Source: Halobellus litoreus (lineage in GTDB: Archaea > Halobacteriota > Halobacteria > Halobacteriales > Haloferacaceae). Taken from it: a DNA stretch of 64,000 nt. The DNA is taken from contig NZ_JANHAW010000003.1 of NCBI RefSeq assembly GCF_024464595.1, positions 124,001 through 188,000 on the forward strand, in the 5' to 3' direction. The notes beneath the pieces are model-generated. The model saw nothing but the letters and a program-made list of their open reading frames with translations. It did not search any database and was not told where the DNA came from. The position numbers were made by a program, and so were the translations under genes. This document shows positions 34,789 through 43,869 of this stretch, piece after piece. The number at the start of each line of letters is the position of its first letter. Position 1 is the stretch's first letter.

Positions 34789-36261
34789 ATGACAAGCAAA
34801 CGCAACGGGCAGAGACGGCGTAATTTTCTAAAAGCGACGGGCGTCGGACTCCTCGGTGGTCTCGCAGGTTGTACGCGCGGCGGCAGCAGCGGTAGCGGGG
34901 ACGGCTCCGGGGACGGAACCTCGGGGACCAGCGGCGGTGACAGCGGCGGTGGCGGCGACAGCGGATCCGGCGACAGCGGGTCGGAGGAACTCGCGATTCC
35001 GCTGAGCGAGTACGAGAGCGCGGACATCGACTGGCGGCAGTTCGAGGGGTCGACAATCAACATCGGCGCGGTCCAACACGCGTGGGTGGACGCCATCCGG
35101 CCGGCGATTCCGGTGTTCGAGGAACTGACCGGCATCGACGTCGTCTGGAACGTCCTGCCGGAACAGGAGTTCCGAACGAAGCGCCTCACCGACGTGAGTA
35201 CCGGCGCCGGCGAGTGGGACGTGTTCTTCCTGGACCAGGTCGTCAACCAGTTCCGCGAGTCGGGGTGGCTGCAGGCGCTCGACCCCTATTTCGAGGACGA
35301 CAGTATGTACGATGAGGAGTGGTACGGGATGGACGACCTCTTCGAGGCCACGCGGTGGCAAGCACACGGCGGGGGGTACAGCGACACGTGGACCGGGATG
35401 CCCATCACTGTCGAGGTCCAGACCCAGTTCTACCGCACGGACCTCTACGACGAGTACGACCTGGAAGTCGCCGAGACGTTAGAGGAGTTCCGATCGAACG
35501 CCCAGACCATCCACGAGAACGAGTCTGACGTCGTCGGGACCGTCGGGCGCGGCCAACAGGGGTATGGGATGAACATCTACATCCTCAACACGTTCATCCG
35601 CCAGTTCGGCGCCGAACTCTGGGACAGCTATCCGGGCAACTCCGGACTGGACTCCGAGGGAGCGATTTCCGCCGCGGAGTGGTACGTGAACCTCCTCCAG
35701 GACTACGGTCCCGAGGGCGCGTCCAGCCAGGTCTGGTCCGACGTGCTCTCGACGATGCAGTCGGGTAACGCCGGCCACATCGTCTCGGACGCCAACTTGT
35801 TCTGGCCGGGTCTCACCAACCCAGAATCCTCGGACGTGGCCGACCGGATCGCCGTCGCGAAGGCGCCGGCACCGGCCGACGGGCAGTTCTCGCCGAACGC
35901 CTTCGCGTGGCAGATCGCAACTTCACAGAACGCCGACAACTCCGAGCAGGCGTTCCTGTTCATGCTCTGGGCGTCCTCGGAACCGACCAACACGTGGATG
36001 CACGTCGAGAACAACGCCGGGTTCTCGGTGCGCCAGTCGACGTGGGAGAACGAGGAGTACCGCTCCCGCGTCGGCGACAACTTCGCGCAGGTCACGCTGG
36101 AGTCCCTGCAGGAAGCCGCGCCGGACCCCTTCGACAGCCAGTACCCCGAGTGGGGACAGACCTATTCCGAGGAGCTGCAGACGGCAATCGGCGGCAACCA
36201 GAGCGCCGAGGAAGCGATGGCGAGCGCCGCGTCGGCGGCCGAAGACATCGCCAGCGAGTAA
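34789..36261 (+). CDS. ABC sugar transporter, Tat-exported substrate-binding lipoprotein
   Basis: A 490-residue extracellular solute-binding protein of family 1. The signal has a twin-arginine motif (QRRRNFLKATG) and a lipobox (GGLAGC, Cys28), then a flexible Gly/Ser/Asp linker to about residue 65. The mature part has the expected features: an opening beta-strand INIGAVQHAW, FEELTGIDVVW, WDVFFLDQVVNQF and a C-terminal NAFAWQIATSQNADNSEQAFLFMLWASS block. It captures a sugar or polyol and delivers it to the permeases encoded downstream. The ligand is not evident. Confidence 0.92.
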   Translation: MTSKRNGQRRRNFLKATGVGLLGGLAGCTRGGSSGSGDGSGDGTSGTSGGDSGGGGDSGSGDSGSEELAIPLSEYESADIDWRQFEGSTINIGAVQHAWVDAIRPAIPVFEELTGIDVVWNVLPEQEFRTKRLTDVSTGAGEWDVFFLDQVVNQFRESGWLQALDPYFEDDSMYDEEWYGMDDLFEATRWQAHGGGYSDTWTGMPITVEVQTQFYRTDLYDEYDLEVAETLEEFRSNAQTIHENESDVVGTVGRGQQGYGMNIYILNTFIRQFGAELWDSYPGNSGLDSEGAISAAEWYVNLLQDYGPEGASSQVWSDVLSTMQSGNAGHIVSDANLFWPGLTNPESSDVADRIAVAKAPAPADGQFSPNAFAWQIATSQNADNSEQAFLFMLWASSEPTNTWMHVENNAGFSVRQSTWENEEYRSRVGDNFAQVTLESLQEAAPDPFDSQYPEWGQTYSEELQTAIGGNQSAEEAMASAASAAEDIASE

Positions 36262-36288
36262 GACGGCGGGAACTCTCCAAGCCACCCA

Positions 36289-37224
36289 ATGAGTACACAG
36301 ACTCAAACCACATCACAGGCCCCATCGGGACTGGCCAGGCTTCGGGAACTGTGGAACGAGTACCTCCCGTACTGGTTCATCACGCCGATGGTGCTCGTGA
36401 TGCTACTGATCACTATCTTCCCGGGCGCGTACGACCTGTATCTGAGCCTGGTCAAGTATCAGCTCACCGACCCGAACACGATCGGCCAGTTCAACGGCTT
36501 GGCGAACTACCGGCGGGTCTTCACGAGCGGCGGCGCGATCAACTCGTTCGTGGTCACGATCACGTTCGTCGCCGGAGCGCTGGCGCTCGAGACAGGCATC
36601 GGGTTCGTCCTCGCGGCGCTCGTGACCGGCGTCGAGTCGGATCGGATGAAGACCTTCTACCGAATCGTCTTCATCATCCCGATGGCCGTCGCGCCCGTCT
36701 CGCTCGCCACGATCGGGCGGGTGATGCTGAACACCGAAATCGGAATCATTCCGTACCTCATTCAGCAGCTTACGCCGTTCGCGGCGCCGAACTTCCTCAG
36801 CGACGTGCCGCTCTTGACGGTGATCCTGGTCGATACGTGGAACTGGACGCCGTTTATGTTCATCATCTTCTACGCGGGGATGTCGTCCGTCCCGAAGACG
36901 CTCCTCGAGGCGTCGCGCGTGGACGGCGCGCCGATGTGGCGGCGGTACGTCCACGTCATCATCCCGTATATGAAGCCGGTGCTGTTCGTGGCCATCCTGA
37001 TCCGGCTGATCGACCTGTTCCGAACCTTCGGGCTGGTGTTCAGCCTCACCAGCGGCGGCCCGGGAACCGCGACGGAGTTGGTGAGCATCAACATCTTCCA
37101 GACCGGGTTCACGTTCGTCGACCTGGGAGGCGCGGCGGCGATCGCCATCGTCTACCTCGTCGGCATCATCGCGCTGTGTAACATCCTGATCATCAAAGTC
37201 GGGTTCGAGGGGGTGTGGGACTGA
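36289..37224 (+). CDS. ABC sugar transporter permease (MalF/UgpA-like)
   Basis: A 311-residue permease with six membrane helices. It starts with a soluble ~25-residue tail, then YWFITPMVLVMLLITIFPG. The cytosolic EAA loop that contacts the ATPase reads LLEASRVDGAPMWRRYVHVIIP (about residues 205-226, viewed in two parts). It lies 27 bp after the binding-protein gene and overlaps the second permease at TGATG. The first of a heterodimeric permease pair. Confidence 0.92.
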   Translation: MSTQTQTTSQAPSGLARLRELWNEYLPYWFITPMVLVMLLITIFPGAYDLYLSLVKYQLTDPNTIGQFNGLANYRRVFTSGGAINSFVVTITFVAGALALETGIGFVLAALVTGVESDRMKTFYRIVFIIPMAVAPVSLATIGRVMLNTEIGIIPYLIQQLTPFAAPNFLSDVPLLTVILVDTWNWTPFMFIIFYAGMSSVPKTLLEASRVDGAPMWRRYVHVIIPYMKPVLFVAILIRLIDLFRTFGLVFSLTSGGPGTATELVSINIFQTGFTFVDLGGAAAIAIVYLVGIIALCNILIIKVGFEGVWD

Positions 37225-38099
37225 TGGCGACCGTCGACGACCCACAACAGCCCGACAGCCGGATGTCGAAGACGACCCGGGAGCGACTCGTCTCGCTCGG
37301 GCGACACGCCGCGTTGCTCGGGTGGTCCCTCGTGGTCCTGTTCCCGCTGTACTGGATCGTCTCGATGTCGCTGAAGCCGCCCAGCGCGGCCATCTCTCTG
37401 CCGCCGGATTGGGTCTTCCTGCCGACGGTTTACAACTACATCCAACTGCTCCAGCAGTCGAGCTTCGTCAACGCGTTCTTCAACAGCGTGTTTATGGTCA
37501 GCGCCTCGGTGATCGTCGTCCTGCTGATCGGGGTGCCGGCGGCGTACGTGCTCTCGCGGTACGACATCCCGAGGCAGCGGGACGTCCTCGTGTGGATCCT
37601 CTCCTCGCGGATGCTCCCGCCCGTCGCCGTCATCATCCCGTTCTTCGTGATCTTCAGGGCGCTGAACCTCTACGACACCCGGATCGGGATGATCTTTATG
37701 TACATCACGATCAACATCTCGCTGGTCGTGTGGGTGATGAAGGCCTTCTTCGACGGCATTCCCGAGACGCTCGAGGAGGCCGCCCGCGTCGACGGCGCGA
37801 CGCGGTTCCAGGCGTTCCGAAAGGTGATCCTGCCGGCGGCGAAGCCCGGCATCTTCTCGGTCGCGATCATCAGCTTCATCTTCGCCTGGATCGAACTGCT
37901 GTTCTCGCTGGTGCTGACGAACAACAACGCGGTGACGGTGACGATGCAGGTGTACCAGTTCATCGGCGTGCGACAGATCGAGTGGGGGATGCTCGCGGCG
38001 GCGACCACCGCGACGATCATCCCCGTCGTCCTGTTCGTCATCGCTGTCAACAAGTATCTCGCTGCCGGACTCAGCTTCGGCGTGGTGATCAAAGAATGA
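37224..38099 (+). CDS. ABC sugar transporter permease (MalG/UgpE-like)
   Basis: A 291-residue partner permease with six helices. Its EAA loop reads LEEAARVDGATRFQAF followed by RKVILPAAKPG. The ATG at 37224 overlaps the upstream TGA by one base, so translation is coupled; an in-frame GTG 9 bases earlier is less likely. Its stop overlaps an ATG that would begin a 33-codon frame leading into the ATPase gene. Confidence 0.92.
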   Translation: MATVDDPQQPDSRMSKTTRERLVSLGRHAALLGWSLVVLFPLYWIVSMSLKPPSAAISLPPDWVFLPTVYNYIQLLQQSSFVNAFFNSVFMVSASVIVVLLIGVPAAYVLSRYDIPRQRDVLVWILSSRMLPPVAVIIPFFVIFRALNLYDTRIGMIFMYITINISLVVWVMKAFFDGIPETLEEAARVDGATRFQAFRKVILPAAKPGIFSVAIISFIFAWIELLFSLVLTNNNAVTVTMQVYQFIGVRQIEWGMLAAATTATIIPVVLFVIAVNKYLAAGLSFGVVIKE

Positions 38100-38184
38100 G
38101 CGCTCTACGCAGACGGCCGGCCGAATCGCCTCCGAACCGACTTCCCGACACGGCGGGGAGCGACCGACCGACGGGAGGGACGCG

Positions 38185-39333
38185 ATGGCGAAAGTAGACC
38201 TCGACGACGTCACGAAACGCTTCGGCTCCGGCGGGGACGAGGTCGTGGCAGTCGACGACGTCTCTCTCGAAATCGACGACGGCGAGTTCGTCGTGTTCGT
38301 CGGTCCCTCCGGCAGCGGCAAGTCGACGCTGTTGCGGATCGTCGCCGGACTGGAGAAACAGACCACGGGCGACGTGGTCATCGGCGACACGGTCGTCAGC
38401 GAACTGGGGCCGCGGGCGCGCGACATCGCGATGGTGTTCCAGAACTACGCGCTGTACCCCAATATGACCGTCGAGGAGAATATGGCGTTCGGGCTCAAGA
38501 TGTCGACGGATATGTCCGACGACGAGATCGAGACCCGGGTCCGCGAGACGGCCGAGAAGATGGGGATCGGCCGACTGCTCGACAACACGCCCGGAGAGAT
38601 GTCCGGCGGCCAGCAACAGCGCGTGGCGCTCGGGCGGGCGATCGTCCGCAACCCGGACGTGTTCCTGATGGACGAGCCGCTCTCGAACCTCGACGCGAAG
38701 CTCCGGACGGAGATGCGGACCGAGATCAACCGCCTCCAGAACGAACTCGGCGTCACGACGCTGTACGTCACCCACGACCAGACGGAGGCGATGACGATGG
38801 GCGACCGGCTCGTCGTCCTCAACTACGGCGAACTCCAACAGGTCGGTACCCCGTTGGAGTGCTTCTACCGGCCGGCGAACCGGTTCGTCGCCGGCTTCCT
38901 CGGGTCGCCGTCGATGAACTTCTTCGAGGGCCAGGTCGAGGGCGGGACGCTCCGACTCGACGGCTTCGACTTTGATCTGACCCAGGAGATGCAGGCGTCG
39001 GCCCGGAGCCGCAACGCCCTCGTTTTGGGTGTCCGCCCCGAAGACGCGAAAATCCACGACAGCTCCCGAGCCAGTCACGAGCTCGAAGCCACGGTCGACG
39101 TCGTCGAGCCGATGGGCAGCATCTCGTACGTCTACCTCCGCCCCGCGGGTCAGGACGGCGACCGGACCTTCATCGTCGAGACCGACGGTCAGCGCGCGAT
39201 CACCGAAGGACAGTCGGTGTACGTCGAGATCCCCGACAGAGACATCCACCTGTTCGACGCCGAGGCGGGCGAGACCATCCACCAACGCAAACTCGGCACG
39301 GACGCCGAAGTCACGCTCGAAGGCCAGACGTAA
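38185..39333 (+). CDS. ABC transporter ATPase (MalK/UgpC-like)
   Basis: A 382-residue ATPase. Walker A GPSGSGKST is at residues 40-48, Q-loop at MVFQNYALYPNMT, signature MSGGQQQRVALGRAI near 139-153 and Walker B VFLMDEPLSNLD at 159-170; the switch His is in YVTHDQTEAM. The C-terminal ~130 residues are TOBE-type beta domains as in MalK and UgpC (LGVRPEDAKIHD). A good Shine-Dalgarno (GGAGGG) precedes the ATG. It powers the importer formed with the two permeases. Confidence 0.93.
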   Translation: MAKVDLDDVTKRFGSGGDEVVAVDDVSLEIDDGEFVVFVGPSGSGKSTLLRIVAGLEKQTTGDVVIGDTVVSELGPRARDIAMVFQNYALYPNMTVEENMAFGLKMSTDMSDDEIETRVRETAEKMGIGRLLDNTPGEMSGGQQQRVALGRAIVRNPDVFLMDEPLSNLDAKLRTEMRTEINRLQNELGVTTLYVTHDQTEAMTMGDRLVVLNYGELQQVGTPLECFYRPANRFVAGFLGSPSMNFFEGQVEGGTLRLDGFDFDLTQEMQASARSRNALVLGVRPEDAKIHDSSRASHELEATVDVVEPMGSISYVYLRPAGQDGDRTFIVETDGQRAITEGQSVYVEIPDRDIHLFDAEAGETIHQRKLGTDAEVTLEGQT

Positions 39334-39465
39334 GCCTCGGATGGCTCGGGGACCGACTCCCGGTTTTCCGATCCCTTCCCACGTCGATCGCGCGACGCCA
39401 TCGACACCTCGTCGACCACACCGAACGATTTAGGAACGCACGAAAACATTCCCACGTCACGAACT

Positions 39466-40119
39466 ATGTCAGACACGGACATCACCCACTACGAGACACG
39501 CAAGGCAATCTGTGAGTACGGTCGGAGCCTGCTGGAGGACGATCTGACCACCGGAACCGGCGGCAACCTCAGTGCTCGACTCGACGAGCACCACGTCGCG
39601 ATCAGCCCCTCGGGGATCCCATACGAGGAGATCGATCCGTCCGACGTGCCGATCGTCGACACCGACGGCAACGTCGTCGAGGGCGAGGTCGAGCCCTCCA
39701 CGGAGGTCCCGATGCACTTGGCGGTCTACCGGGAGCGTCCGGACGTCGGCGGTGTGGTCCACACCCACTCGCCGTACGCCACGACGTTCGCCTCCCTCGG
39801 GGAGTCGATCCCGGCCTCGCATTACCTCATCGCGTTCACGGGCACGGAGGTCCCGGCCTCGGAGTACGCGACGCACGCGACGGCGGACCTCGGCGAGGCC
39901 GCGGTCGACGCCCTCGGGGACTCCTACAACGCGACGCTGCTTCGCAACCACGGCGTGTTGACCGCGGACGACTCCCTCGAAGACGCCTACAACGTCGCGC
40001 TGATGGTGGAGTACTGCGCCCGAATCCACTACCAGGCCCGCGCTATCGGCGACCCGGAGATCCTCCCGGACGAGGAGATCGATCGCCTGAGTGGCAAACT
40101 GAACAATTACGGGCAGTGA
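39466..40119 (+). CDS. Class II aldolase (fuculose/rhamnulose-phosphate aldolase-like)
   Basis: A 217-residue zinc aldolase of the FucA/AraD family. The active-site residues by homology to FucA are visible: Glu80 in EPSTEVPMHLAVY, zinc ligands His99 and His101 in VVHTHSPYAT, and His162 in LLRNHGVLTA. The phosphate-binding GTGGNLSAR and SPSG loops are present at 29-37 and 47-50. It cleaves a ketose 1-phosphate into dihydroxyacetone phosphate and an aldehyde. It is followed 15 bp later by the FGGY kinase gene, which would make its substrate. The choice among L-fuculose, L-rhamnulose, ribulose or erythrulose phosphates is not fixed. Confidence 0.87.
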   Translation: MSDTDITHYETRKAICEYGRSLLEDDLTTGTGGNLSARLDEHHVAISPSGIPYEEIDPSDVPIVDTDGNVVEGEVEPSTEVPMHLAVYRERPDVGGVVHTHSPYATTFASLGESIPASHYLIAFTGTEVPASEYATHATADLGEAAVDALGDSYNATLLRNHGVLTADDSLEDAYNVALMVEYCARIHYQARAIGDPEILPDEEIDRLSGKLNNYGQ

Positions 40120-40134
40120 CCGGGTACTGAGCCG

Positions 40135-41598
40135 ATGAACCACGTCGCCATCGACCTGGGTGCCAGCGGCGGAACGGTGTATCTCGGTCGCGTCACGCCA
40201 TCGACGTTCGACGTCAGCGAAGTCTACCGGTTCGACAACCGGCCGGTCGACCGCGACGGCCGGTACGTCTGGGACGTCGACACGCTGGTGGACGCGATCG
40301 AGGCCGGACTGGCGGCCGCCGCCGACCGCGCGGACCGACTGGACACCGTCGGCATCGACACCTGGGGACTGGACTTCGGCCTCCTAGCGGACGGCGAACT
40401 CCTGCGCGCGCCGACGTCGTACCGCGATCCCGAGGCCACCGCCACCCGCGAGGAACTGTTCGAGGCGGTCGGGAAGCGACGGCTGTTCGACGCTACCGGC
40501 CTCACGAACTGGAACACGCCGAACACGCTGTGGCAGCTCCACACGATCGCCGAGCGGGAGCCGGAACTGCTCGATCGCGCCGACCGGCTGCTGTTGATGC
40601 CGCAGTTGCTCTCGTTCCTGCTCGGCGGCCGGCCGACGGGCGAGGTGACGATCGCCTCGACCACGCAGATGGTCGATGCGGGGCGTCGCGAGTGGGCGAC
40701 GGACCTGCTCGACGAACTGGGACTGCCGACCGACCTGCTGCCGACGCTCGCCGAGCCGGGCGAGCGGGTGGGTCCGGTGGACGAACGGTTTGCGCCGGAT
40801 CCGGACGCGCCGCCGGAACTCGTCACGCCCGCCAGTCACGACACTGCGGCGGCCGTTGCGGGGCTCCCGCTCTCCGCGGACGCCGCGTTTCTCAACACCG
40901 GATCGTGGTTCATTCTGGGCGTCGAGCGCGACGACCCGGTCCGAACCGAGGCGGCCTTCGACCGGGCGTTCTCGAACGAACTCGGGGCCGACGGGACGGT
41001 CCGCTTCCTGAAGAACGTCAACGGGTTCTTTCTGCTGGAGGAGTGCCGCGCGGCATGGCGGGAAGCGGGGCATCCCGTCGACTACGAGCGTCTCCTGTCG
41101 TCGGCTCGGGAGGTCGAACCGCGTCGCGCGCTCGTTGACCCTGACGCCGAGGCGTTATCGATCGAGGGGGCGATGCCGGAACAGGTTCGCTCGTACTGCC
41201 GGCGGACGGACCAGCCGGAGCCGATCACCCAGGGCGAGGTCGTCCGCTGCCTGCTGGACAGCGTGGTGACGAAAACGGCGCTCGCGTTCGACGCGTTGGC
41301 CGCGGCCACCGGCGAGCCACCGGCGCGGATCGCGCTCGGCGGAGGCGGCGTCCGCAACGACCTGTTCTGTCGGCTCCTGGCGGAGGCGACCGACCGGCCG
41401 GTGACGGCCGGGCCGGTGGAGGCGACCGCCGTCGGCAACGTCCTGACGCAGGCGGTCGCGGTCGGCACTCTCCCGAACGTCGAGGCGGGGCGTCGACTCG
41501 TCGAAGAGGCCGTCGACCGCACGACGTACGAGCCCGCTGAATCGGCGGACTGGGAGCCCGCGAAAGAACGGATGCGGGACCTCCCGACCGACGTCTGA
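40135..41598 (+). CDS. FGGY carbohydrate kinase, rhamnulokinase-like
   Basis: A 487-residue kinase of the FGGY family. The N-terminal phosphate loop is VAIDLGASGGTVYLG; the catalytic Asp lies in VGIDTWGLDFGLL. The second domain has PASHDTAAAVAGLP, FLNTGSWFILG, FLKNVNGFFLLEECRAAW and IALGGGGVRNDLFCRLLAEATDRPV, the order seen in RhaB. It phosphorylates the 1-hydroxyl of a ketose such as L-rhamnulose or L-fuculose, using ATP. It is paired with the class II aldolase gene directly upstream, so the two form a kinase-aldolase module. Confidence 0.87.
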   Translation: MNHVAIDLGASGGTVYLGRVTPSTFDVSEVYRFDNRPVDRDGRYVWDVDTLVDAIEAGLAAAADRADRLDTVGIDTWGLDFGLLADGELLRAPTSYRDPEATATREELFEAVGKRRLFDATGLTNWNTPNTLWQLHTIAEREPELLDRADRLLLMPQLLSFLLGGRPTGEVTIASTTQMVDAGRREWATDLLDELGLPTDLLPTLAEPGERVGPVDERFAPDPDAPPELVTPASHDTAAAVAGLPLSADAAFLNTGSWFILGVERDDPVRTEAAFDRAFSNELGADGTVRFLKNVNGFFLLEECRAAWREAGHPVDYERLLSSAREVEPRRALVDPDAEALSIEGAMPEQVRSYCRRTDQPEPITQGEVVRCLLDSVVTKTALAFDALAAATGEPPARIALGGGGVRNDLFCRLLAEATDRPVTAGPVEATAVGNVLTQAVAVGTLPNVEAGRRLVEEAVDRTTYEPAESADWEPAKERMRDLPTDV

Positions 41599-41653
41599 TT
41601 TCTCTCCTGTCCGACCCGCGCGTGGCGGTCCCCCCGATTCGTGCGTCCCGACG

Positions 41654-42427
41654 CTACCGCGACGTGTAGCCGCCGTCTATCACGACCGTCGAGCCGGTCA
41701 TATACGAGGAGGCGTCGGAGGCGAGGTAGACGACCAGTTCCTGTAGCTCCTCCGGCCGTCCGAGGCGACCCATCGGCGTGTTCTCCAGCCAGGTCTCCTC
41801 CATCTCCGGATCCGCTTCGAGCGTCTCGTCGACGAGTTCGGTCCGCATATAGCCCGGCGCGATGGCGTTGACCCGGACGCCGCGGTCGGCCCACTCGACG
41901 GCGAGCGACTTCGTGAGCATCGACACGCCGGCCTTCGTGCTGTTGTAACTGGCCTGCTTCTGGGGCACGTTGACGTCGATGCCCGACATCGAGGCGACGT
42001 TGACGATGCGGCCCTCTCCCCTGTCCAACATCTCTCTCCCGACGTGCTTGGCACAGAGGAAGACGCCGTCGAGGTTGACCGAGAGCACGCGCCGCCAGGA
42101 CTCGATCGAGGTCTCCTCGGCGGGCGAATGCTCGACGATGCCGGCGTTGTTGACGAGCACGTCGATCGGCCCGAGACGGTCGGTAACCGCCTCGACCATC
42201 GCCTCGACAGAGGCCTCGTCGGTGACGTCCGCTTCCACGGGGATCACGTCCGTCTCCCCGTCGAGTTCCGCGGCGGTCCGCTCTGCCTTTTCGTGATTCA
42301 CGTCGGCGATCGCCACGTCGGCGCCCATCTCCGCGAGCGCCGCCGCCATCTGCTTGCCGAGTCCCTGTGCGGCACCGGTAACGACAGCGACCTCTCCGTC
42401 GAGAGAGAAACTCTCCAGTACGCTCAT
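41654..42427 (-). CDS. Short-chain dehydrogenase/reductase (sugar dehydrogenase-like)
   Basis: A 257-residue classical SDR. The cofactor motif TGAAQGLG (about 18-25), the structural NNAG, the catalytic Ser region NVASMSG and YNSTK (Tyr-x3-Lys) are all present. Asp at the end of the second strand (VAIADVNHEKA) favours NAD over NADP. Members next to sugar-acid dehydratases often oxidise an aldose to its lactone, which would feed the dehydratase encoded divergently at 42617. A TATA at 42455-42462 predicts a leaderless start at this ATG. Confidence 0.9.
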   Translation of the reverse strand: MSVLESFSLDGEVAVVTGAAQGLGKQMAAALAEMGADVAIADVNHEKAERTAAELDGETDVIPVEADVTDEASVEAMVEAVTDRLGPIDVLVNNAGIVEHSPAEETSIESWRRVLSVNLDGVFLCAKHVGREMLDRGEGRIVNVASMSGIDVNVPQKQASYNSTKAGVSMLTKSLAVEWADRGVRVNAIAPGYMRTELVDETLEADPEMEETWLENTPMGRLGRPEELQELVVYLASDASSYMTGSTVVIDGGYTSR

Positions 42428-42454
42428 ACGTCGTCCGTATAGGCGGGTCCACCG

Positions 42455-42462
42455 TAATTAAA
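42455..42462 (-). promoter_or_regulatory. TATA promoter for the SDR gene
   Basis: On the minus strand the element reads TTTAATTA. It is about 30 bases before the ATG at 42425-42427, as in a leaderless transcript. Confidence 0.6.
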
Positions 42463-42488
42463 TCTATGTGGCTGCTCCTCCTCGGAAT

Positions 42489-42542
42489 CGGCGGCCCCCG
42501 ATCGGTGCTCCCCGTCGGCGGCTCCCGACCGGTACTCCCCGT
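42489..42542. repeat. Two tandem 27-bp direct repeats between the SDR and dehydratase genes
   Basis: Units 42489-42515 and 42516-42542 match at 24 of 27 positions, and a partial third unit follows. They lie between the divergent SDR and dehydratase genes and could be a regulator-binding array or simple slippage. Confidence 0.6.
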
Positions 42543-42616
42543 CGGCGCCCACCGGCCCCGCCCTCCCCCGATTCGGAGCCCGCCCATTCAAGTGCCTGCT
42601 CGGAGTTGCAACGGCT

Positions 42617-43768
42617 ATGCAAATCACGGATTACGAACTGTTCGCCGTCCCCCCGCGGTGGTTGCTCCTGAAACTGGAGACCGACGAAGGACTCGTCGGC
42701 TGGGGCGAGCCGATCATCCAGGGTCGACTCGACACGGTCCGGACCGCGGTCGGCGAACTGGTGGAGGGGTACCTCCTCGGGACCGACCCGCTCCGCACCG
42801 AGTACCAGTGGCGGAAGCTCTACCAGAGCGGCTACTTCCGCGGTGGACCGATCCTGATGAGCGCGCTCGCTGGCATCGATCACGCGCTCTGGGACATCAA
42901 GGGTCGCCACTACGGCGCCCCGGTCCACGAACTGCTCGGGGGGTACGTCCGCGATCGGATGCTCGTCTACCAGTGGCTCGGCGGGGAGAGCCCCGAGAAC
43001 ATCGCGCGTTCGGCCCGCGAGGACTACGAGAAGGGCTACCGCGCGTTCAAACTCAACTTCGCTCGGGAGTTCCGACCGCTGGAGACGCCGGCCGTCGTCG
43101 ATCGGGCCGTCGATCGGGTGGCGGCGGTCAGGGAGGCGCTCGGCGACGACGCCTACCTCGGCGTCGACTTCCACGGCCGCGTCTCGAAGCCGATGGCCGC
43201 CGAACTCGTCCGCCGGCTCGAACCGTACGATCTGATGTTCATCGACCAGCCGCTCCTCCCCGAACACACCGAGGGGTTCGCCGCGATCAGCGACCGGACG
43301 ACGATTCCGATCGCCACCGGCGAGCGGTTCTACTCCCGCTACGATTTCAAACAACTGTTCGTCGACGACGCGGTCGCCGTCATCCAGCCGGACGTCACCC
43401 ACGTCGGCGGCATCAGCGAACTCAAGAAGGTGACCTCGCTCGCTGAGTCGTTCGACGTGGCCGTCATTCCGCACTGCCCGCTCGGACCGATCGCCTTCGC
43501 AGCCAGCCTCCAGGTCGGGTTCTGTTCGCAGAACGTCGTGATGCAGGAACAGGACCTCGGCCTGGACGCGCCCGAGAAGAGCCAGCGCCTGGCATTCCTC
43601 GAAAACCCGAACACGTTCGAGTTCGAAGACGGGTACGTCGAGCGCCCAACCGGCCCCGGTCTCGGAATCGAGATCGACGAGGAGCGCGTCAGAGAACAGG
43701 CCGAGGCGCAGGTCAACTGGTACAACCCGGTCTGGCACCACGAGGACAGCAGCGTCGCCGAGTGGTGA
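42617..43768 (+). CDS. Galactonate/rhamnonate-type sugar acid dehydratase (enolase superfamily)
   Basis: A 383-residue member of the mandelate racemase/DgoD group, which dehydrates sugar acids to 2-keto-3-deoxy acids. Aligning with E. coli galactonate dehydratase (offset +1), I see metal ligand Asp184 and acid/base His186 in GVDFHGR, third ligand Glu236 in PIATGERFYSR and base His286 in VIPHCPLGP. The second metal ligand, Glu in the family, is Asp210 here (FIDQPLLPEH). The rest of the active site is intact, so I expect an active enzyme with altered metal geometry. The product could be phosphorylated by the PfkB kinase at 46137 and cleaved by the aldolase at 47388. Confidence 0.88.
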   Translation: MQITDYELFAVPPRWLLLKLETDEGLVGWGEPIIQGRLDTVRTAVGELVEGYLLGTDPLRTEYQWRKLYQSGYFRGGPILMSALAGIDHALWDIKGRHYGAPVHELLGGYVRDRMLVYQWLGGESPENIARSAREDYEKGYRAFKLNFAREFRPLETPAVVDRAVDRVAAVREALGDDAYLGVDFHGRVSKPMAAELVRRLEPYDLMFIDQPLLPEHTEGFAAISDRTTIPIATGERFYSRYDFKQLFVDDAVAVIQPDVTHVGGISELKKVTSLAESFDVAVIPHCPLGPIAFAASLQVGFCSQNVVMQEQDLGLDAPEKSQRLAFLENPNTFEFEDGYVERPTGPGLGIEIDEERVREQAEAQVNWYNPVWHHEDSSVAEW

Positions 43769-43869
43769 CTGTTCCGCCGGCGGGTCGAACCCCCGCGCCT
43801 CGTGAGGAGACGTCCGTTCACCGCAACGTCACCCGTAGATTTTAATACCCGATTACCGTGGTCTCTCGT

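Noticed and set aside
42424-42627. 67-codon minus-strand frame ending on the SDR start codon
   Set aside because: The ATGA overlap is tempting, but the frame is made of the 27-bp tandem repeat, and the TATA at 42455-42462 predicts transcription starting at the SDR ATG.
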